64,000 nucleotides of DNA from Sipunculus nudus (GCA_026874595.1 CM049315.1:14041664-14105663); one strand, 5' to 3'; shown: positions 12,628 through 26,225, numbered from the stretch's first letter. The notes: a model not told the origin generated them from the letters alone. Numbers and translations: made by a program.

Positions 12628-13904
12628 TTGTGAGAGAGAGAAAGTAAGAGAGAGAAAGAGTACAAGTATATAATCGGATGTTTTATAACGGTGAAGAACT
12701 GAGTACATGTGAGGTAACAAATCAAACTCTTGTCAGTAGTTGACCGGCATGTAAGTTTTGCCAGGATGATAGGGAGCTCGATCTGTGTAGGGGAAGAATC
12801 ATAAAGACGAATTACCTGTAAGAAACAGTAAATAAACACGGACACAGGTACTTATATCTGATGTTAACATTTTGCCAAAATGTTTACTTCTTGTAACATG
12901 ATTTATATATGGTTGAGTAATTAAACACGTTTTTATTATACTTTACATCTCACGCAGGACGAACACGGAAAAGGTAAAGCCCACGGTGTCTTCCAGTCAA
13001 ATCGAGTAAAAGTACTGTAAACTGGAAGTTACTCTTCAAATCTGAAATGTAGTAATAATAATAGTAATTGCATGTATCTTGAGTAATACTAATAATAATA
13101 GTACCATCCCCCATTAATTTAAGGCCTGAGCAATGACTGACTCATGATGTGACACTGGCGAAACGATACATTTCTTCATTTATATTGATTATTTAATAAT
13201 ATAAACATATCATTATAGCATCAAATCGCTTTTATCTTTCAATGTATATTTATCTGTCCATTATTGCATTATATTATAAATGTACCTGCCTTAAGTCTTC
13301 GTTAAAACCAGTTGAGATGGAGACACGACGGATATTTCCAATTTATGGTAATTAAGTGCGGGGCTACGATGTTCGCTAGAAATATTTAGACTCACAATGC
13401 CGGAGGCATTCTTACATTTCAGTGCCCAGTCGGCCGGTATGCAGAGAACCGTACGGAGTTCAGAAACCCATAGATAACACTAGTTTCACAGAGCACTGGG
13501 GAAAATTAATGTCCGGTAAGAAGTTATTGCCACTGGAGTCCGGACCGGGGCTCTCTGTTACTCCCAAGAGGTCAATTTTTTGCTCTATTGCCGGCAAGAA
13601 ATGGTACACACTTTCTCGTATCTTTGTGGAAAGTAAGAGCACCTCAGATATGTTACTTTTCCGTCCAGGAACACCCGCTATTTGTTTCTTTTCGGTCATG
13701 CTGCGTAACTGTAAATAGCGAATACGAGGGAGGTTTAAAATTCATGAATTCACTTATTAAACAGTTTCTGATCTAAGGATATTAACTTCTCTTTCATTTT
13801 CTGGAATAAGAAATTTCTGTGCTTATGAAGTCGACAGGCCAGATAGTTTACCCTTTTTCTACAATGCCCCTTTGTCCCTTAGCGCTATATGATAAAATTC
13901 ATAT

Positions 13905-13909
<5 letters not shown>

Positions 13910-13968
<59 letters not shown>
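13910..13968. repeat. (AT)n microsatellite
   Basis: A perfect run of about 29 AT units. Confidence 0.98.
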
Positions 13969-13971
<3 letters not shown>

Positions 13972-16241
13972 ATTGCAAACTTTGATTTCTCAGTGAGGAT
14001 TACAATCTTATCTGACACATATAAAACACTGAAACATCTTGCATTATATAGGATCATTATCACTCCTGAGGGAATGGATTTCCAGGTTCTTTTAATGGGA
14101 AATTCAGGCGTCTGAAACTCACACAAACACTCAAAAAGATGAGAAATACGTGTGTAACTTAAAAAAATAAAAATGTAATAAAGAAAATAAGCTTAAAATT
14201 CTCTGGAGAAACGTTCCACACAAATGGTACAATATCCTTTGAGTCCTATAGATACACACAATCACAGAGTCCCGTTTACACTACACGGAACGTCCTCAGA
14301 ACACCAAAGCCGCAGGTCACATGACCGTCGCGCACGTGACGACCTAGGAATGTCCTCCTGTGTCCCTATAGTTAACACGGTATATACTAAACACAAGCGC
14401 TTCTTCCCGTTGGACCAATCACTGGTTTAACACAGTCTCTTCTCTTTTAGGCAATCACCTCCCCGAAACACAGACGGACAGGCTCATAACTCACATAACA
14501 GGTCCGTTTGTGAGTTACGCTGGCCGCCCTCAGACAATGACTTTCGATACACCGGGCAATTGTCCCTCACGGACAATCTCGGACTGTCCGCTGGACCGTC
14601 AAACTGCTTGTTGCCAAAACCTACGTCAAACATTCTGACCGCTTCTGGCCTATCGTCTAACAATATTATGGAGATCTGTCTCTCAATGCATGGATAATAA
14701 AGTGGACACGCCTCCAGAGACACGAGTATTAGGAAACCATGCTTGCAGGTGTGTTGTCTTTGAAATCTACGTTAAATAATGCCATTACAGGAAACTGTCT
14801 AGACTCACTCTGACGAGTCTGACAAGTAACAATTATTACAGGAACTCGACTTAACTGAAAACCAACATCAAATAAAATACCTGGGTTCCCTAAACCTATG
14901 TTCCCACACTAACATCGATACATGATATCGCATACTAATATTCAACAATTTAGAGAAACAAATATCTGATTATACTATACTAACTTAAAAGTTTGATACC
15001 ACAAGAAATCATAAAACCGTCACTGTTCTCTAAAGACACCCGTATTAATGTCTTAAATTCGTATTTTCAGCATTTTTCCTTTTTAGAGGGTATTGAATAA
15101 CGAACATAGAAAAAAAGTTTATTTAGAAGAGTAGGGCAAAATGTCAAGTGACAGAAGAAACGATGGAGAAGAGGGGAAAGAAGTTATTTTTGAAGGATAT
15201 TTATGAACGAAATAACAAATGTCCATTCCGGGACCAAATGAAATGAAGAAATCATTTGGTATTAAAGATCTTCACTAGATATCCGGGATTCAAGCCTGGT
15301 GCCTCAGTCGCTGAAACACCTCTTGTTCGAATCACGCCACTGCAGGCCTTATTGATAAAAAAAGGTAGAATATCGCTCTAATGTCTTGCCAATAATAGTA
15401 ACATCTGGAAAATCCTAAAGCTTTAAAGATCATAAATCCAGACGATCTGATTATAACATATCACTCTTAATTTCTTATCGTATGGTTACTTTAATTCTCA
15501 TTCAAAATGTGATAAATGTTTGAATTATATCTTTTAATACATGAATGTTTGCATCTCAAGTAGCAGGGAACACTTCCTACATAAAGGATATACACTTCCG
15601 TTTAAAAATACTTTTAATGACACACTGAGATTGATCTGATGTAAGGGGACACGTAAATTACATTAGATTGTCATGTAAAATCTCTGCATTAACAAATAGG
15701 ATGACGAATGAACGTCAGATTAGAGGGGAACCACAGTACTTGCTAAAAGCCGGCCTCCCATATACCGATTTTTGTACGCCATCCGATTTCATGTTATCGA
15801 CCGAAAATGTCTCGCCGTCCTGCGCATGCTCGCACATCTATCGTGCACATAGCCATAGATTTTCCGGGTTGTTGCATGTGGATAGGGGTGTCTTTGATGG
15901 CATGGGGATAACCGTCAATATTTTAGACCTCTTATGGAAAGAAAAAATGCTAGTGCATTTGGACAAAACTGATTAAAATGCAAAATTTAGAGGGATGTAA
16001 AGGATATCGAGCGGTCTCATGATATACAAAGGTGTAGAAAAGTAGCGAGGCCGGGGTGAACTTGGGCGAAAGGTTGAAAGTTGTCCCGTGAGCAAATGGT
16101 AAAATCAACTCTTGATCGGGGCCTAACGGTGAATAATTGGTAAAAAACAAAATATAGATGAACCGAGGGCGTAAATACTCACATTTTCATGCCCTGATTT
16201 TCAACCCCAAGCCACCCCAATGTTGAAGAATGTGAACGGGC
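13969..16241. other. intergenic; possible unrecognised LTR-like stretch at 14.2-14.8 kb
   Basis: The part at 14220-14760 has higher GC and an even base mix, with a 79-codon minus-strand frame that I do not recognise. No matching termini or target duplication were found, so it is not called a transposon. Near 15300-15340 a GTTCGAATC motif resembles a tRNA B box but lacks a properly spaced A box. Confidence 0.4.
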
Positions 16242-16490
16242 TAAGGGCGTCAATATGCGGAATAGGGGTATATATATTTGGAAGGGGGGATGGACAATGT
16301 TATCACCCCCGCCTATTTAGAGGATAATATTAATATATTTACAAATGAAATATATTAATAATTAGTATTATAGACTTTGGTTCAACTGATGAGTTTACTA
16401 TGAAATATTACTGTAAAGAATTAACATATAATGGAAACATATTACCTTTTTTTCTAAAACCTTATAATTAATTGTAATATGTTTGAAATT
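16242..16490 (+). mobile_element. 3'-truncated copy of the hAT-like MITE at 19.3 kb
   Basis: Starts at a degenerate end (AAGGGCGTCAA, compared with CAGGGGCGTCA in the intact copy). It has a G-run and a C-run, then an interior matching 19390-19560 closely, with shared blocks such as AAATGAAATATATTAAT, TATAGACTTTGGTTC and GAGTTTACT. The right terminal inverted repeat is missing. An (AT)n run begins about 40 bp further on. Confidence 0.7.
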
Positions 16491-16526
16491 TGATTCGGTA
16501 TATTTAATTGAAATTTGCCATACAGA

Positions 16527-16528
<2 letters not shown>

Positions 16529-16565
<37 letters not shown>
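16529..16565. repeat. (AT)n microsatellite
   Basis: A perfect run of about 18 AT units. Confidence 0.97.
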
Positions 16566-16567
<2 letters not shown>

Positions 16568-17029
16568 CCTAAGTGTGTTATGTGTGTTTGTATATGTGTC
16601 TGCAAGTCATTCTCTTAAATTGACAACCTTTAGGGGGTGTAGACGAAACTGGGTGCATTTAGACAAGGTTATAATACAACTTTTAGGGGATGTTAACTGT
16701 ACCAGACTATAATCTGACAAAGGTGGTGACAATAAGTTAATATGGTGCACACTGTTGGGGATTAATATAAAGCGGACTAATGGCTGGGCTGATTGCCGAT
16801 GTGTGTTGCCGCTAACCACCCGTTAGCCAGAAGTCTGAACAAATTCTACGAGCGATCGGAATATTACGTGCTCCACCCAGTAGCAACCCTGCGGCAGCGA
16901 GCAAAATAGACCAGGCATTGACGATAAATTAAGCAGGCATGCGTGCGTGTTCCCGATTAAACAATACATACTACAGCGAGCTATGGTCGTCATTGAGACG
17001 AATACATCACCGGCGCACTGTTCAAGTCA

Positions 17030-17097
17030 GTTTTGGGAAAGCTAGTTTTGGATGGGAGACCGGCCGGACTTGGCAAATGCCCATCGGCGGCTGTAGA
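17030..17097 (+). pseudogene. 5S rRNA-like fragment (3' half)
   Basis: A 15-nt block TTGGATGGGAGACCG at 17048-17062 is identical to the box C region of animal 5S rRNA. It is preceded by a CTAGTT stretch resembling the TTAGTA that precedes it in 5S, and followed about 27 bp later by GCTGTAG, the 3'-end motif of 5S. The gap is about 11 nt longer than in a real gene and no 5' half (box A region) was found. It is therefore a degraded 5S pseudogene or the head of a 5S-derived SINE. Confidence 0.5.
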
Positions 17098-19311
17098 GTA
17101 AACGTGCGCCCAGTAAATTGTGCAGTATATGTGTATTATATACCGACTTTAATATCCTGCTGTAGTTAAAGGGGCAATAGAAGATCCAAGCTACTTTCAG
17201 TAATTGCTAGCGCACGAGAAACCGCCATGCAGTAAGAGTCACGCTTCGGCTTATACGGTCACTGTGTGAGATCTTTGGCAGCCAAGCATCCAGAACAACA
17301 GACCTTACAAGTAGCTTCAAAAACTGAGGGCACACATAGAAATATCCCGCATAGAAAATTAAGCATCGCGTAATTAGGAGTCGTGACGGGTCACGACATC
17401 ATTGACAAGATACATAACTAACCGTCATGTCCTAATTAGATCAGTCTTATGATAGTATTCCGGTATATGATTAATCTCTCGTCATGGGGCAAAAGGGTCC
17501 ATGTTTAAAACCACAACTTAAATACTAGTAATGGGCTTGAAGTTTTCTATTATATTATTTTCTCCAACGTGTTCCAATATAGATCAGTCTATAAACGATT
17601 TTCGCCTGCAAATTGTAATAATAATAATAATAGATATAATTTCATGTGTACCTCATTTTAGGTTTTATAATTTGTTTTAATGAGGTTTTTCAATCTAAGA
17701 GACAGTGATGCTAATGGAATGTCAGAGATGTTTTTTTTTCGGGCAGAAAAAAACACCTATGAATGTGTTGATTGCCACGTCGGGTGTGTAGTCACAAGGA
17801 GAAAAAAAAACATTGCTTACTCTGGGTAACATTATTAATAAAACAGCAAATTCAGGAAAACCTCCTTTTACGGCCACCTCCTTAATAGGGCACCTCTCCA
17901 CTACGGACGCTTGAGGCAGTCCGAGATATGGGGACTCTTGAGTTCTGTAACCTCTCCAGTAAAGGACACCTCTCTCTTACGGGTTTAACACCGGCCCCAT
18001 CAGTGACCGTAATCGGCAGATACAGCTCTACTACAAATGAGCGGTGAGTCTTTCCTTTATGGTTAAACATTTATACAAAAGAGCAGAAGTTAACAGATTC
18101 ATGTACGATTGGTAGACCTTAGCCTCCTACCTTTACAACCAATATATAAAAATATATAGTTAATAATTAATTACATATAAGGGGTATCTAATGAAATAGA
18201 AAACCGTTGATATCATGTTAATAACATATCAATTTCTCATATCAGATAAACTGCAGGCATTTCCCGCTAACATAGCACTAGGTATTCTGACGAAAGCATG
18301 TCTTTTTTATTAATTTCTTGGGATAAGGATTAATTCCCTCCAAAACGTCGGGAAGACATGATATATCCCAGTTTGACGACTCGGCTTAGAAATAACGACT
18401 CTTCTATCACATACCGTGTCACCTGTCGCAGGCCAAGCAATATAGATCGAGACACGCTTCTGATATAATGACACCCGAGTGGCATTTATATTAATCTTCG
18501 TATAGCCAAAAGTCATACCAAGAGCTCGATTATGAATATTGTTTAAATATGTTTTCCTGAATCGATGCTCAATTTGAATGACGTGAAACATGATTAGTTT
18601 TCACTAATTATAATGAAGTAAAAAACATAGTATGTTAAATAAAACATGCAACGCTTCACCGTATTTTATATTTTTATTGGCCATTCTTAATTATTAATTC
18701 AATAACTCCATGTGTTGGCATGTTTCTACATACCTGTAATTAGACACACTCATGATAAACAAACACTTTTTCCATAAACATGTCAATTACCCCGATTGTA
18801 AACTGTGAACCAGTAGACACCTGAGGCTACGACAAGAGCAAAAAATGATACTAAAATACTTAATTGTTAGGGATAAAACAGGATTTTTTTTAAACTTTGA
18901 GAAAATAATAAATTCTTCCTTCGACGATGCACCCGGTCCGAGCGTAATGTACTTTAACTCTACTGTTCAGAATCCGTTTTTAATCAAGTTAGAGAAAAAA
19001 AAACACCGATGATCAATTATTAATCGATTAATTAATGTTCCTGTTCTAATTATTACATTTAAACATGTGAATGACCCGTCGTCATTAGGACAGCACCGTT
19101 TCATGAAACCATTGCCTTCTGACGATACACAAAACCAGAATACTATAATCGTAGTAATACGTTATTTTAAGGCTTGATAAATCATGTTGTTATATTTTTG
19201 AGAACTATAACAAACTCATAAGGAGCTGTCGTTACATTGTATGCCGCTGTCCTTATGTTCTTAGAGACCTAGGAGATTTTTTCGTATGGCCTTCTTCGCA
19301 TGTCCGCATAC
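17098..19311. other. intergenic, nothing recognised
   Basis: AT-rich, with short TAA/AAT tracts near 17615. No gene, RNA or transposon border seen. Confidence 0.5.
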
Positions 19312-19743
19312 AAAATCTTCAGGGGCGTCACTAGAGGGGGGATTGTGGTACATATCCCCCCCTACTTTTTGGCAAGGGGGGGGGGGGGGTCAATGTAAAG
19401 AGAATAATATTTATATATTTCAAATGAAATATATTAATTAATAGAAATATAGACTTTGGTTCCAATTATGAGTTTACTGTGAAATATTTATATCTAAATG
19501 GTTTAGAATTAACATATCCCTTATTTTTTAAAACCTTACACTTGATTATTATATACATGTATTTGATATGTATCACACAGTAAATAAAAAGTAAATATAA
19601 ATTGTATATATATGTTTTTTTCCAATTTTGATTACCCTCCCACGCCTGTCACCCCCCCCCCCCCCAAGCCTTGCGAGTCATCTCCCTAACCTGCGAGTCA
19701 TCCCCCCCACCCTTGAAGATAAATTGACGCCACTGAAAATCTT
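19312..19743 (+). mobile_element. intact hAT-like MITE with 8-bp target-site duplication
   Basis: Element 19320-19735 (416 bp) is flanked on both sides by the exact 8-bp duplication AAAATCTT (19312-19319 and 19736-19743). Its ends are inverted repeats: CAGGGGCGTCA on the left, and CAGTGGCGTCA when the right end is read on the other strand (10 of 11 match). An 8-bp duplication and CAG-GGCG termini are signatures of the hAT superfamily. The interior has a G-run (19376-19389), an AT-rich core, and a C-run (19652-19665) followed by a short duplicated TGCGAGTCAT. There is no transposase frame, so it is non-autonomous. Confidence 0.88.
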
Positions 19744-20240
19744 TCATGATAAAATGATTAAGCTACCAATTTAATCAATTATAAAGAAAAAAACATGCAA
19801 CGGTATAATCGAGAAAATACACAAGAGTAATGGCAACCTTTCTCTCCATAACAAACGTTGATGTAAATAATACAAAGGAGTCATTAAACCACATTATAAC
19901 ATACTGTGATTCACTTCATACCATCGAGGGTGTCAAAATTGCAATTTTGCGAAAGGGATAAAATTTAGAAAAGGAAAAATAAGACGCCTGGTTCATACAA
20001 ATAAACGGTCAGTTAAACGGGGACGAGACTAGGTATTACTGTCCTCTAAAACATTAAACCTCTCTGTGCATGGAATCTGGACCGGTCCAGAGAGCACGAA
20101 TAGTTAACTAGAATACGGGTAGTCGACAAGCGACTACGTGTATCCGCCTAAATCAGAGTGGAACGGGTGAAGTGAGGCATGGATTAAGTGGCAAGGGGAA
20201 ATAAAGTGAAGTGTTGCATATAAGCATGGATGTCTGCAGC
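19744..20240. other. intergenic, nothing recognised
   Basis: No gene or repeat border seen. Confidence 0.5.
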
Positions 20241-20244
20241 CAAA

Positions 20245-21000
20245 TTGTGTATGAAGGTTGCCCCCCCTACCACAAAATCCAGAAAGCCGTCCCAGTTGAA
20301 TACATATGCAAAATTTAAGGCAGATAAGTCAAACCACTACATGTATATGACTGATTTTAGCCCGTGGCAGGCAATCAGATGGATGCTGAGCAAAAATGGT
20401 TGCAGGTGACGGTACCAGTTTTGCATATGATAAAGAGCTATGTGAGAACTATACACATGCAAAACTTTGGCCCAATCGGTCAAATGGTTCCCAAGATATG
20501 AGCTTGGATGTCTGCTGCATAAACTAGAATGCAGGTGGCTCCACCTGTCATAAAATCAAGAGAGCTGTCGGGGATGGCAGACAAACAGACAGGAGCTTTG
20601 CAAAAATGGCTGTAGGTGGCGCCACCAGTTTTGCGTATGTTATAAAGCTCTCCAAGGGCTACATTTGTGCAAAAAAAATTTCCTGATCGGTCAAACGGTT
20701 CCCGAGATATGAGCTTGGATGTCTGCAGCGTAAACGTGAATGTAGGTGGCGCCACCTGTCATAAAATCAGAAAAGCTATCCAGGATGTATAAGCATGCCG
20801 AATTTCAAGTGAATTAGTCAAGTCACTGCAGAGATATGAGTGATTTTAACCCAAGGCAGACAAACAGATGGACACTATGCAAACATGGTTGCAGGTGGCG
20901 CCACCATTTTTTCTGTATGTTATAAAGCTCTCCAAGGGCTACATTTGTGTAAAAAAATTTTCCTGATCGGTCAAACGGTTCCCGAGATATGTGGGTTTAT
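20245..21000 (+). repeat. tandem repeat, about three units of 213-270 bp
   Basis: Units run from a CACCTGTCATAAAATC-like start (about 20261, 20533, 20749) through GATCGGTCAAACGGTTCC and GAGATATGAGCTTGGATG. The middle unit is about 60 bp shorter through an internal deletion. Each unit carries the palindrome GGTGGCGCCACC or a near version (perfect at 20615-20626, 20745-20756 and 20894-20905). The array ends in a stretch rich in ACAGACG-type units. Confidence 0.85.
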
Positions 21001-21156
21001 GTGTGGAAAAAGACGCACAAACAGACGCAGAGCGCAGAGGAAAGGTCAGAGGTCAAAACAAAATCGGGGCGCAGCAGTTCACATGTGACCCGAACATAAT
21101 CCCGGGTTTCGTAAAATTCCGCCCAGCGGTTACGGAGGAGTTCTCCGGAAACCTAC

Positions 21157-21198
21157 GCGGCGGCGGCGGCGGTGGCGGCGGCGGCGTTGGCGGCGGCG
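21157..21198. repeat. (GGC)n trinucleotide tract
   Basis: GGC repeats with two interruptions. G-rich enough for quadruplex formation; the poly-Gly frame it creates is not a supported gene. Confidence 0.9.
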
Positions 21199-21199
21199 T

Positions 21200-22101
21200 G
21201 CAGCTGAAAACATAGTATCCGCAAAACTCTGTTTTGGCGGATACAATTATTATCCAAAATGGGTATAATTTGGGGTAGATAGACTCTGATCTGATCTGTA
21301 AATATGAAGGTAAAGCAGTGAAAGGATCAGATTATATCCATAAATGTTAATAAATGCAATGGAATATGATACTCTCAGTGTATCGGTTTCTGGTGAAACG
21401 AAATGAAAACTAGAAAATATGACGCAAATCACAGTTATAAGAAAACCTTTCAAATAATAGAACCTCACAGGAAATACCTGAAATCACAATGATCATGTAT
21501 TCCACTGACACAAACCAGCGGTAATGAAGTTATGAGACAAAATCATTTCAAGCTCATAATGCCCGCCTTATGCTGTTTACTTTCTGCCTTTCTGGATCTC
21601 TGGAACCTTAAAGAAACCCAACGAGAGAGGGGTTTTATGGCCGCATGACACGTCACTGAATGAAAATAAGTTACGATGAACACATACAACAGACGGGGTT
21701 TAAATGCACCAGCAGCAGTTTATTTCCCTGTTTAGTAATGACAGGCGTTTGGACATGCAGAAGCCGTACGGAGGAGACAGGCTAATTAGGAACAAGTCAA
21801 GCCGGATGCCTTAATTTCTAAGCTCGGCAAAACCCTTAATTGTACACAGACAGTTGTCCCCTGGGTGATGCCTGCAAGGGCTTCAGTTTTCCGCCGGAAT
21901 TAGAAAGACGAAATTCAATTGGTACAGTCAGATACCTCCACCTTGCCAAAGCGGGAAATGTAACACAAGACTCGCTGTAGACTGGCTTCCATCTCATGTT
22001 TGAGGCTTGGGATTTCTGGTCCATTGTGTAAGCTGGTATTGTAGGCGGGGAGCCTTGGCCCACTTAAACAATGAATCATGTGATTATATATTAATATATA
22101 A
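21200..22101. other. intergenic, nothing recognised
   Basis: No gene or repeat identified between the GGC tract and the solo LTR. Confidence 0.5.
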
Positions 22102-22938
22102 TGTTACGGAACCTCATATCAACAGATCACGTATGCGTGATGAACATAAACTTTGTCATGGAGATAAAAAAAAATCAGATTCTGTAACGCTAGGCAGCGT
22201 GAAATGTCTAGGGGAATGAATAAAGAAAGTCAGTGTTTTTTTGTTAACAAATAACCATATTTTATTCTTAAAACAGCCCTTATATTACAATACACTAAAT
22301 CAATACAATTACACAGTATAACAGCAGTATAACCACAAATCAATACAATCACACAGTAAAATAAACAAAGTGCACATTACCTGGATAACACCGTCACAGC
22401 GATAAGTCCTTTAAAATGTATAAGCCGGATGAAAAGTTCTCACAAATTCTCTCGGAGAATAACAGTCCAGCGTAAAGCTCTTGCAACAATCCAGAAAGTA
22501 ATCTGAAGACCAAATAAGATTCGTCACAAAATCCAGAAGAAAATCTGAAGAAAATCTATAATTGCCGCACTTATCGGAATAGGTCCAACAAACTGACATC
22601 CACGCTTCTGTGTCCGCTGGAATATTCTCTCACTTCTCTCTCGGCTCTAAAACACAGCCCCCGTTTTATAACTTTTCACCTCCATTGCTCGAAGCTTCTA
22701 AAGAATCTAACACAGTACACACGTTCAAAGAACATACCAGAACAAAGAACGCTGTATATCTAGGGTTCAACCAATGCGGATTAAACCAAGCCTGCAACAT
22801 CCGCCCAGGCGAAGCCGCTACAACACGAGCTACGCGTGGCACACAAACAAAATGCCAACAACACATGGAACATCCGTGTGCACAATTAAAAAAAATTATC
22901 TGTAAGACCGCTGTACACAAAAAAGGGCACCTGTAACA
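22102..22938 (-). mobile_element. solo LTR of a retrotransposon, with 4-bp target duplication
   Basis: The 837-bp unit has LTR-type termini (TGTTACGG at the left, CTGTAACA at the right) and is flanked by ATAA on both sides. A second related copy starts at 26578. On the minus strand there is a TATA-like TTATAAAA at 22664-22671 and, about 400 bp downstream, AATAAA at 22261-22266, which fits U3-R-U5 order in minus orientation. No primer-binding site, polypurine tract or gag/pol follows on either side, so it is a solo LTR left by recombination. The frames inside (62-108 codons) are not genes. Confidence 0.8.
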
Positions 22939-25900
22939 ATAATTGTTTCCAAAACATTATGTCTAACATACAGGTTTGGTAAAATATTAGCTGAAAATGA
23001 CCATAATTATACATAACCATACCATAACATTAAAAATTGTATATTATACACTACATACACTATTACAGAAGATATTGCTACAGATTAATTATGCGGAGTA
23101 ATTATAACACAGCATAAGGAGGCAAGAAATAAGAATAGTGACATGTATTTATGTTCTGATATAACTAAAATAATATCACGTTTTCCTATCATATTTGACT
23201 GATGGATGCAAGGCAGTCCTGGTTTGCAATCACTTTCGGATCGACAAATGCAACGTGTAAGAGGTTATCACTTTGTAATATTTGTAGTTTCATTGTGCAT
23301 ATTGATCTAATAAACCTGAAGTTCTTTCGAAGTCCTAAACGTTCCAAATTTAAGGAAGAAAGATTGCAAGGCTTGGAATTGCTAAACCACCGTCTTTAAG
23401 ACGCTTCTCCTGATATAATTTACAAAAGTTCCGTTACAAACATTAACCTGTTCCGAACGTCCTCTGTACATTCATATTATCATGCAAAATGTGACAAAAG
23501 TACATTTAAAAATGTCACAGGACCACATGTTCCTGGAATAACGAAGGTTGCACAAGTAATCTTCCGATTGCAGATCCCTGATAATCGGTTTTGGATCCCT
23601 TCACAGATGTGCCCTCTGGTTTCCTGGGAATATTCGAGATTATTCTCTTGCTGTATCCATAAACCACAAATGAAACACATAAGTTACATTTTTAGGTTTG
23701 ATTCATGATAGTTTAAAAACAAAAACTAAATTCAGGATGGTACATGATATATTATAATTTAGCTTCAATTAAGGCAGCAAGCAAAACCTTTTTACCATAT
23801 CAGAACTTTCTGTAGTGCTCGATATCGTGCCTTAAAAAAAATTTGGTCAGTTTTTTAAGCTCACGCTCCGACTTGTGTTAAAAGATTATAAAGCTTCTAA
23901 TCAGAGATAAAAACAACAAGTAATTGTTTTTATATTATTTTGTATACATTAAAAATCAATAGAAAGACAAACGGGCAGGCTTACAGTGGGACATTTGTGA
24001 TAAAATGACCTTCACTTGCGAAGATTACAATATAATGTTTTAAGAGTCGGTGAATAGCCCACCTGGTATGTATATTTGTGACATTATATATATAAAGATA
24101 TGTATATACATACATAACTTCTATATGTAGTTTGAATCAACCTTTTGACTCTGATTCAAAACATAGTTCTGTGTTTGACCTTTAAGCCATTAAGACATCA
24201 TAGTAGAAGCATGTTTAAGAATTTTCCACTTCAATCTGAACAGTTTTGTTGAATTTTTGACGAGCATTTTCTATGCAGAATTTGTGCAGATGAGTTGAAC
24301 ATGTAACAGTATTTCTCAGCAGAGCTTAATGACTCCATTTTCTGCTCCTATTAATAAACTTACCAATTTTTAAAGTTTTTTTCTATAAGTTAAACATCAA
24401 TAGTAAAAGCACTGTCAATGAAAGGTCTGGTAAGATGGCTCTGGGAGGGTTGACAAGTTACCTTTGCAGATTTGTATCGCAAGCGACCTATTGCTTACGG
24501 CTGTTATTGATTAAGTTTAATAATTTCCTGACTGTCTGTGTACCTGACTTGGGGCTGCCTCAAAACTCATCCAATTTCCGTTCATCTATTCCAGGCATGT
24601 GCATTCGATCTGTGGTCAAATAGATAGTCTGTTTATTTATCTTAACAATCCGAATTAGGCACCAAATTTTCCGGAAAACGCAGGGGTCACTCAAAGAAAC
24701 CATAGTTTGCCTCATTTATTGCCATGCCTTTTGCACACAAGAACAGACTTTCAATCCAGGTGCGCACCACTCTATCACGAATGAAACGTAAACTTGTAAC
24801 TATTTGTGGAACCGAGTGAATGGGGAACATAAATATTACTATGTTTCATAACGTCTGCCATATTGAAACTACACAGATCAGATATAAGGGATCGTGGTCT
24901 TCCCATTCAGTTGTAACCTTAAGTCGTGTGACACAGACCAATTTAATAAATTTTGTAATCCATTTTGTAGAGAAATGTAGATACTCCTGATGAAATTTAA
25001 AGCAAAAAAGCTATTTATTTTAAAACACTCATATAGAAAATAGGTGCTTAATTGATACTATTCGGACTGCTTGGAAGAAAAACAGTGAAAATATGTATTG
25101 ACATGCATAGCTTTAGTCCATGTAAAGCAAAAAGTGAAACAATCATGAACATCACGAAAGTTACACAAAAGGTTTATAATGATTTAATACTGACGGTTTG
25201 TACAGAACCAGAAAAAGGCTGTTGGTAAGTGGTCTAAAGAAATGCAATATGATTGTCAAGGTTAAGTATTTAAAGCCTTCAAGAATATAAAAAGAATCAC
25301 AGTTTCAAAAGTGTTGAGGATATTAGAGTGCAGGATAATTCACAGAAATATAACTCTCAGCCCTTTCTTACAAACAATTGATTAGAGCTGATAGTGAGCT
25401 CCGCACACTCTGTAAAAAAGAAAAAGGAAACTCTTGTGCATATATTTTATAGCTGCTGAGAAACACAGACCATTTTATCACAGTTAAAAAATGGCTTGCA
25501 GGTCTACACAATATAATGCCTGATATATCTTCAGAATGAAGTCTGTTATTTTTAACTACACTAACAATCCCCTGTCAGACACTCTCACACTATTAGTTAA
25601 AAGATTTGTATATGTGTGTAAATGTAAATATATTATGCCAAACTTCATTAATTACAAATTACATGTCAACAGATATAGATATACACTTTAGAAAGAAATA
25701 CTGCTTTCAAGAATGGCAACATATCCACACATTCAAAAAGTGGGGTGAAATGTTTTTTGAAATCTCAACTTTGAGTTCTCAAAGTTGAGAAACACAATTT
25801 CTGACACCTACAAAAACCTCTTAATTAACAATCCTCCCCCCCCCCCCTCGTTATAGTTTTTCTTTCTTTCATCATAATATCCCCTCTGTTCTTCCCTTTT

Positions 25901-26223
25901 ATCATTTTCATGCAATAACCAACAAATATCAAACTAGTTGCTTTCTTTCATTTTCAAATATATTTTAAAATACTTGTGTAAGAGAAATTGTTTACCTCTA
26001 TATACTTGTAGTGTCACTTGTGCTTTGCTTGTATTGTTGTCATAGTATTTTTTTTAATTGATTCATGTGTTTCAATTATTTTTTGTAAATCTATTTATGG
26101 AATAAAAAAATGCACAGATCATAATCCTACCAATCTTCATGTAGTTATCGTAAGTGATGTAACTGCATTTATATGTCCTCAATTTGTATATTTCGCTCAC
26201 GATAATCAGTCGTGTCATTCATC

Positions 26224-26225
<2 letters not shown>
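22939..26225. other. intergenic, nothing recognised
   Basis: AT-rich. A C-run lies at 25836-25847. Short ORFs (60-79 codons) resemble nothing known. Confidence 0.5.

Larger units (their letters stand above)
9676..13909. other. intergenic, simple repeats only
   Basis: About 4 kb with no gene recognised. It holds the (GA)n tract at 12315-12341 and CA/TATG tracts at about 12565-12627. Short ORFs here (88, 93 and 98 codons) resemble no known protein. The stretch 13390-13720 is less AT-rich and open on both strands (98 codons plus, 79 codons minus); an unrecognised exon there cannot be excluded. Confidence 0.5.

Noticed and set aside
13422-13718. 98-codon plus-strand frame as an exon
   Set aside because: It is open on both strands with no recognised domain and no convincing splice sites; it cannot be supported from sequence alone.
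15290-15345. tRNA gene suggested by GTTCGAATC
   Set aside because: The candidate A box is only about 27 bp away and no acceptor or anticodon stem can be formed.
22610-22936. 108- and 84-codon frames as a gene
   Set aside because: They fall inside a solo LTR; the diverged second copy does not keep the frames open.
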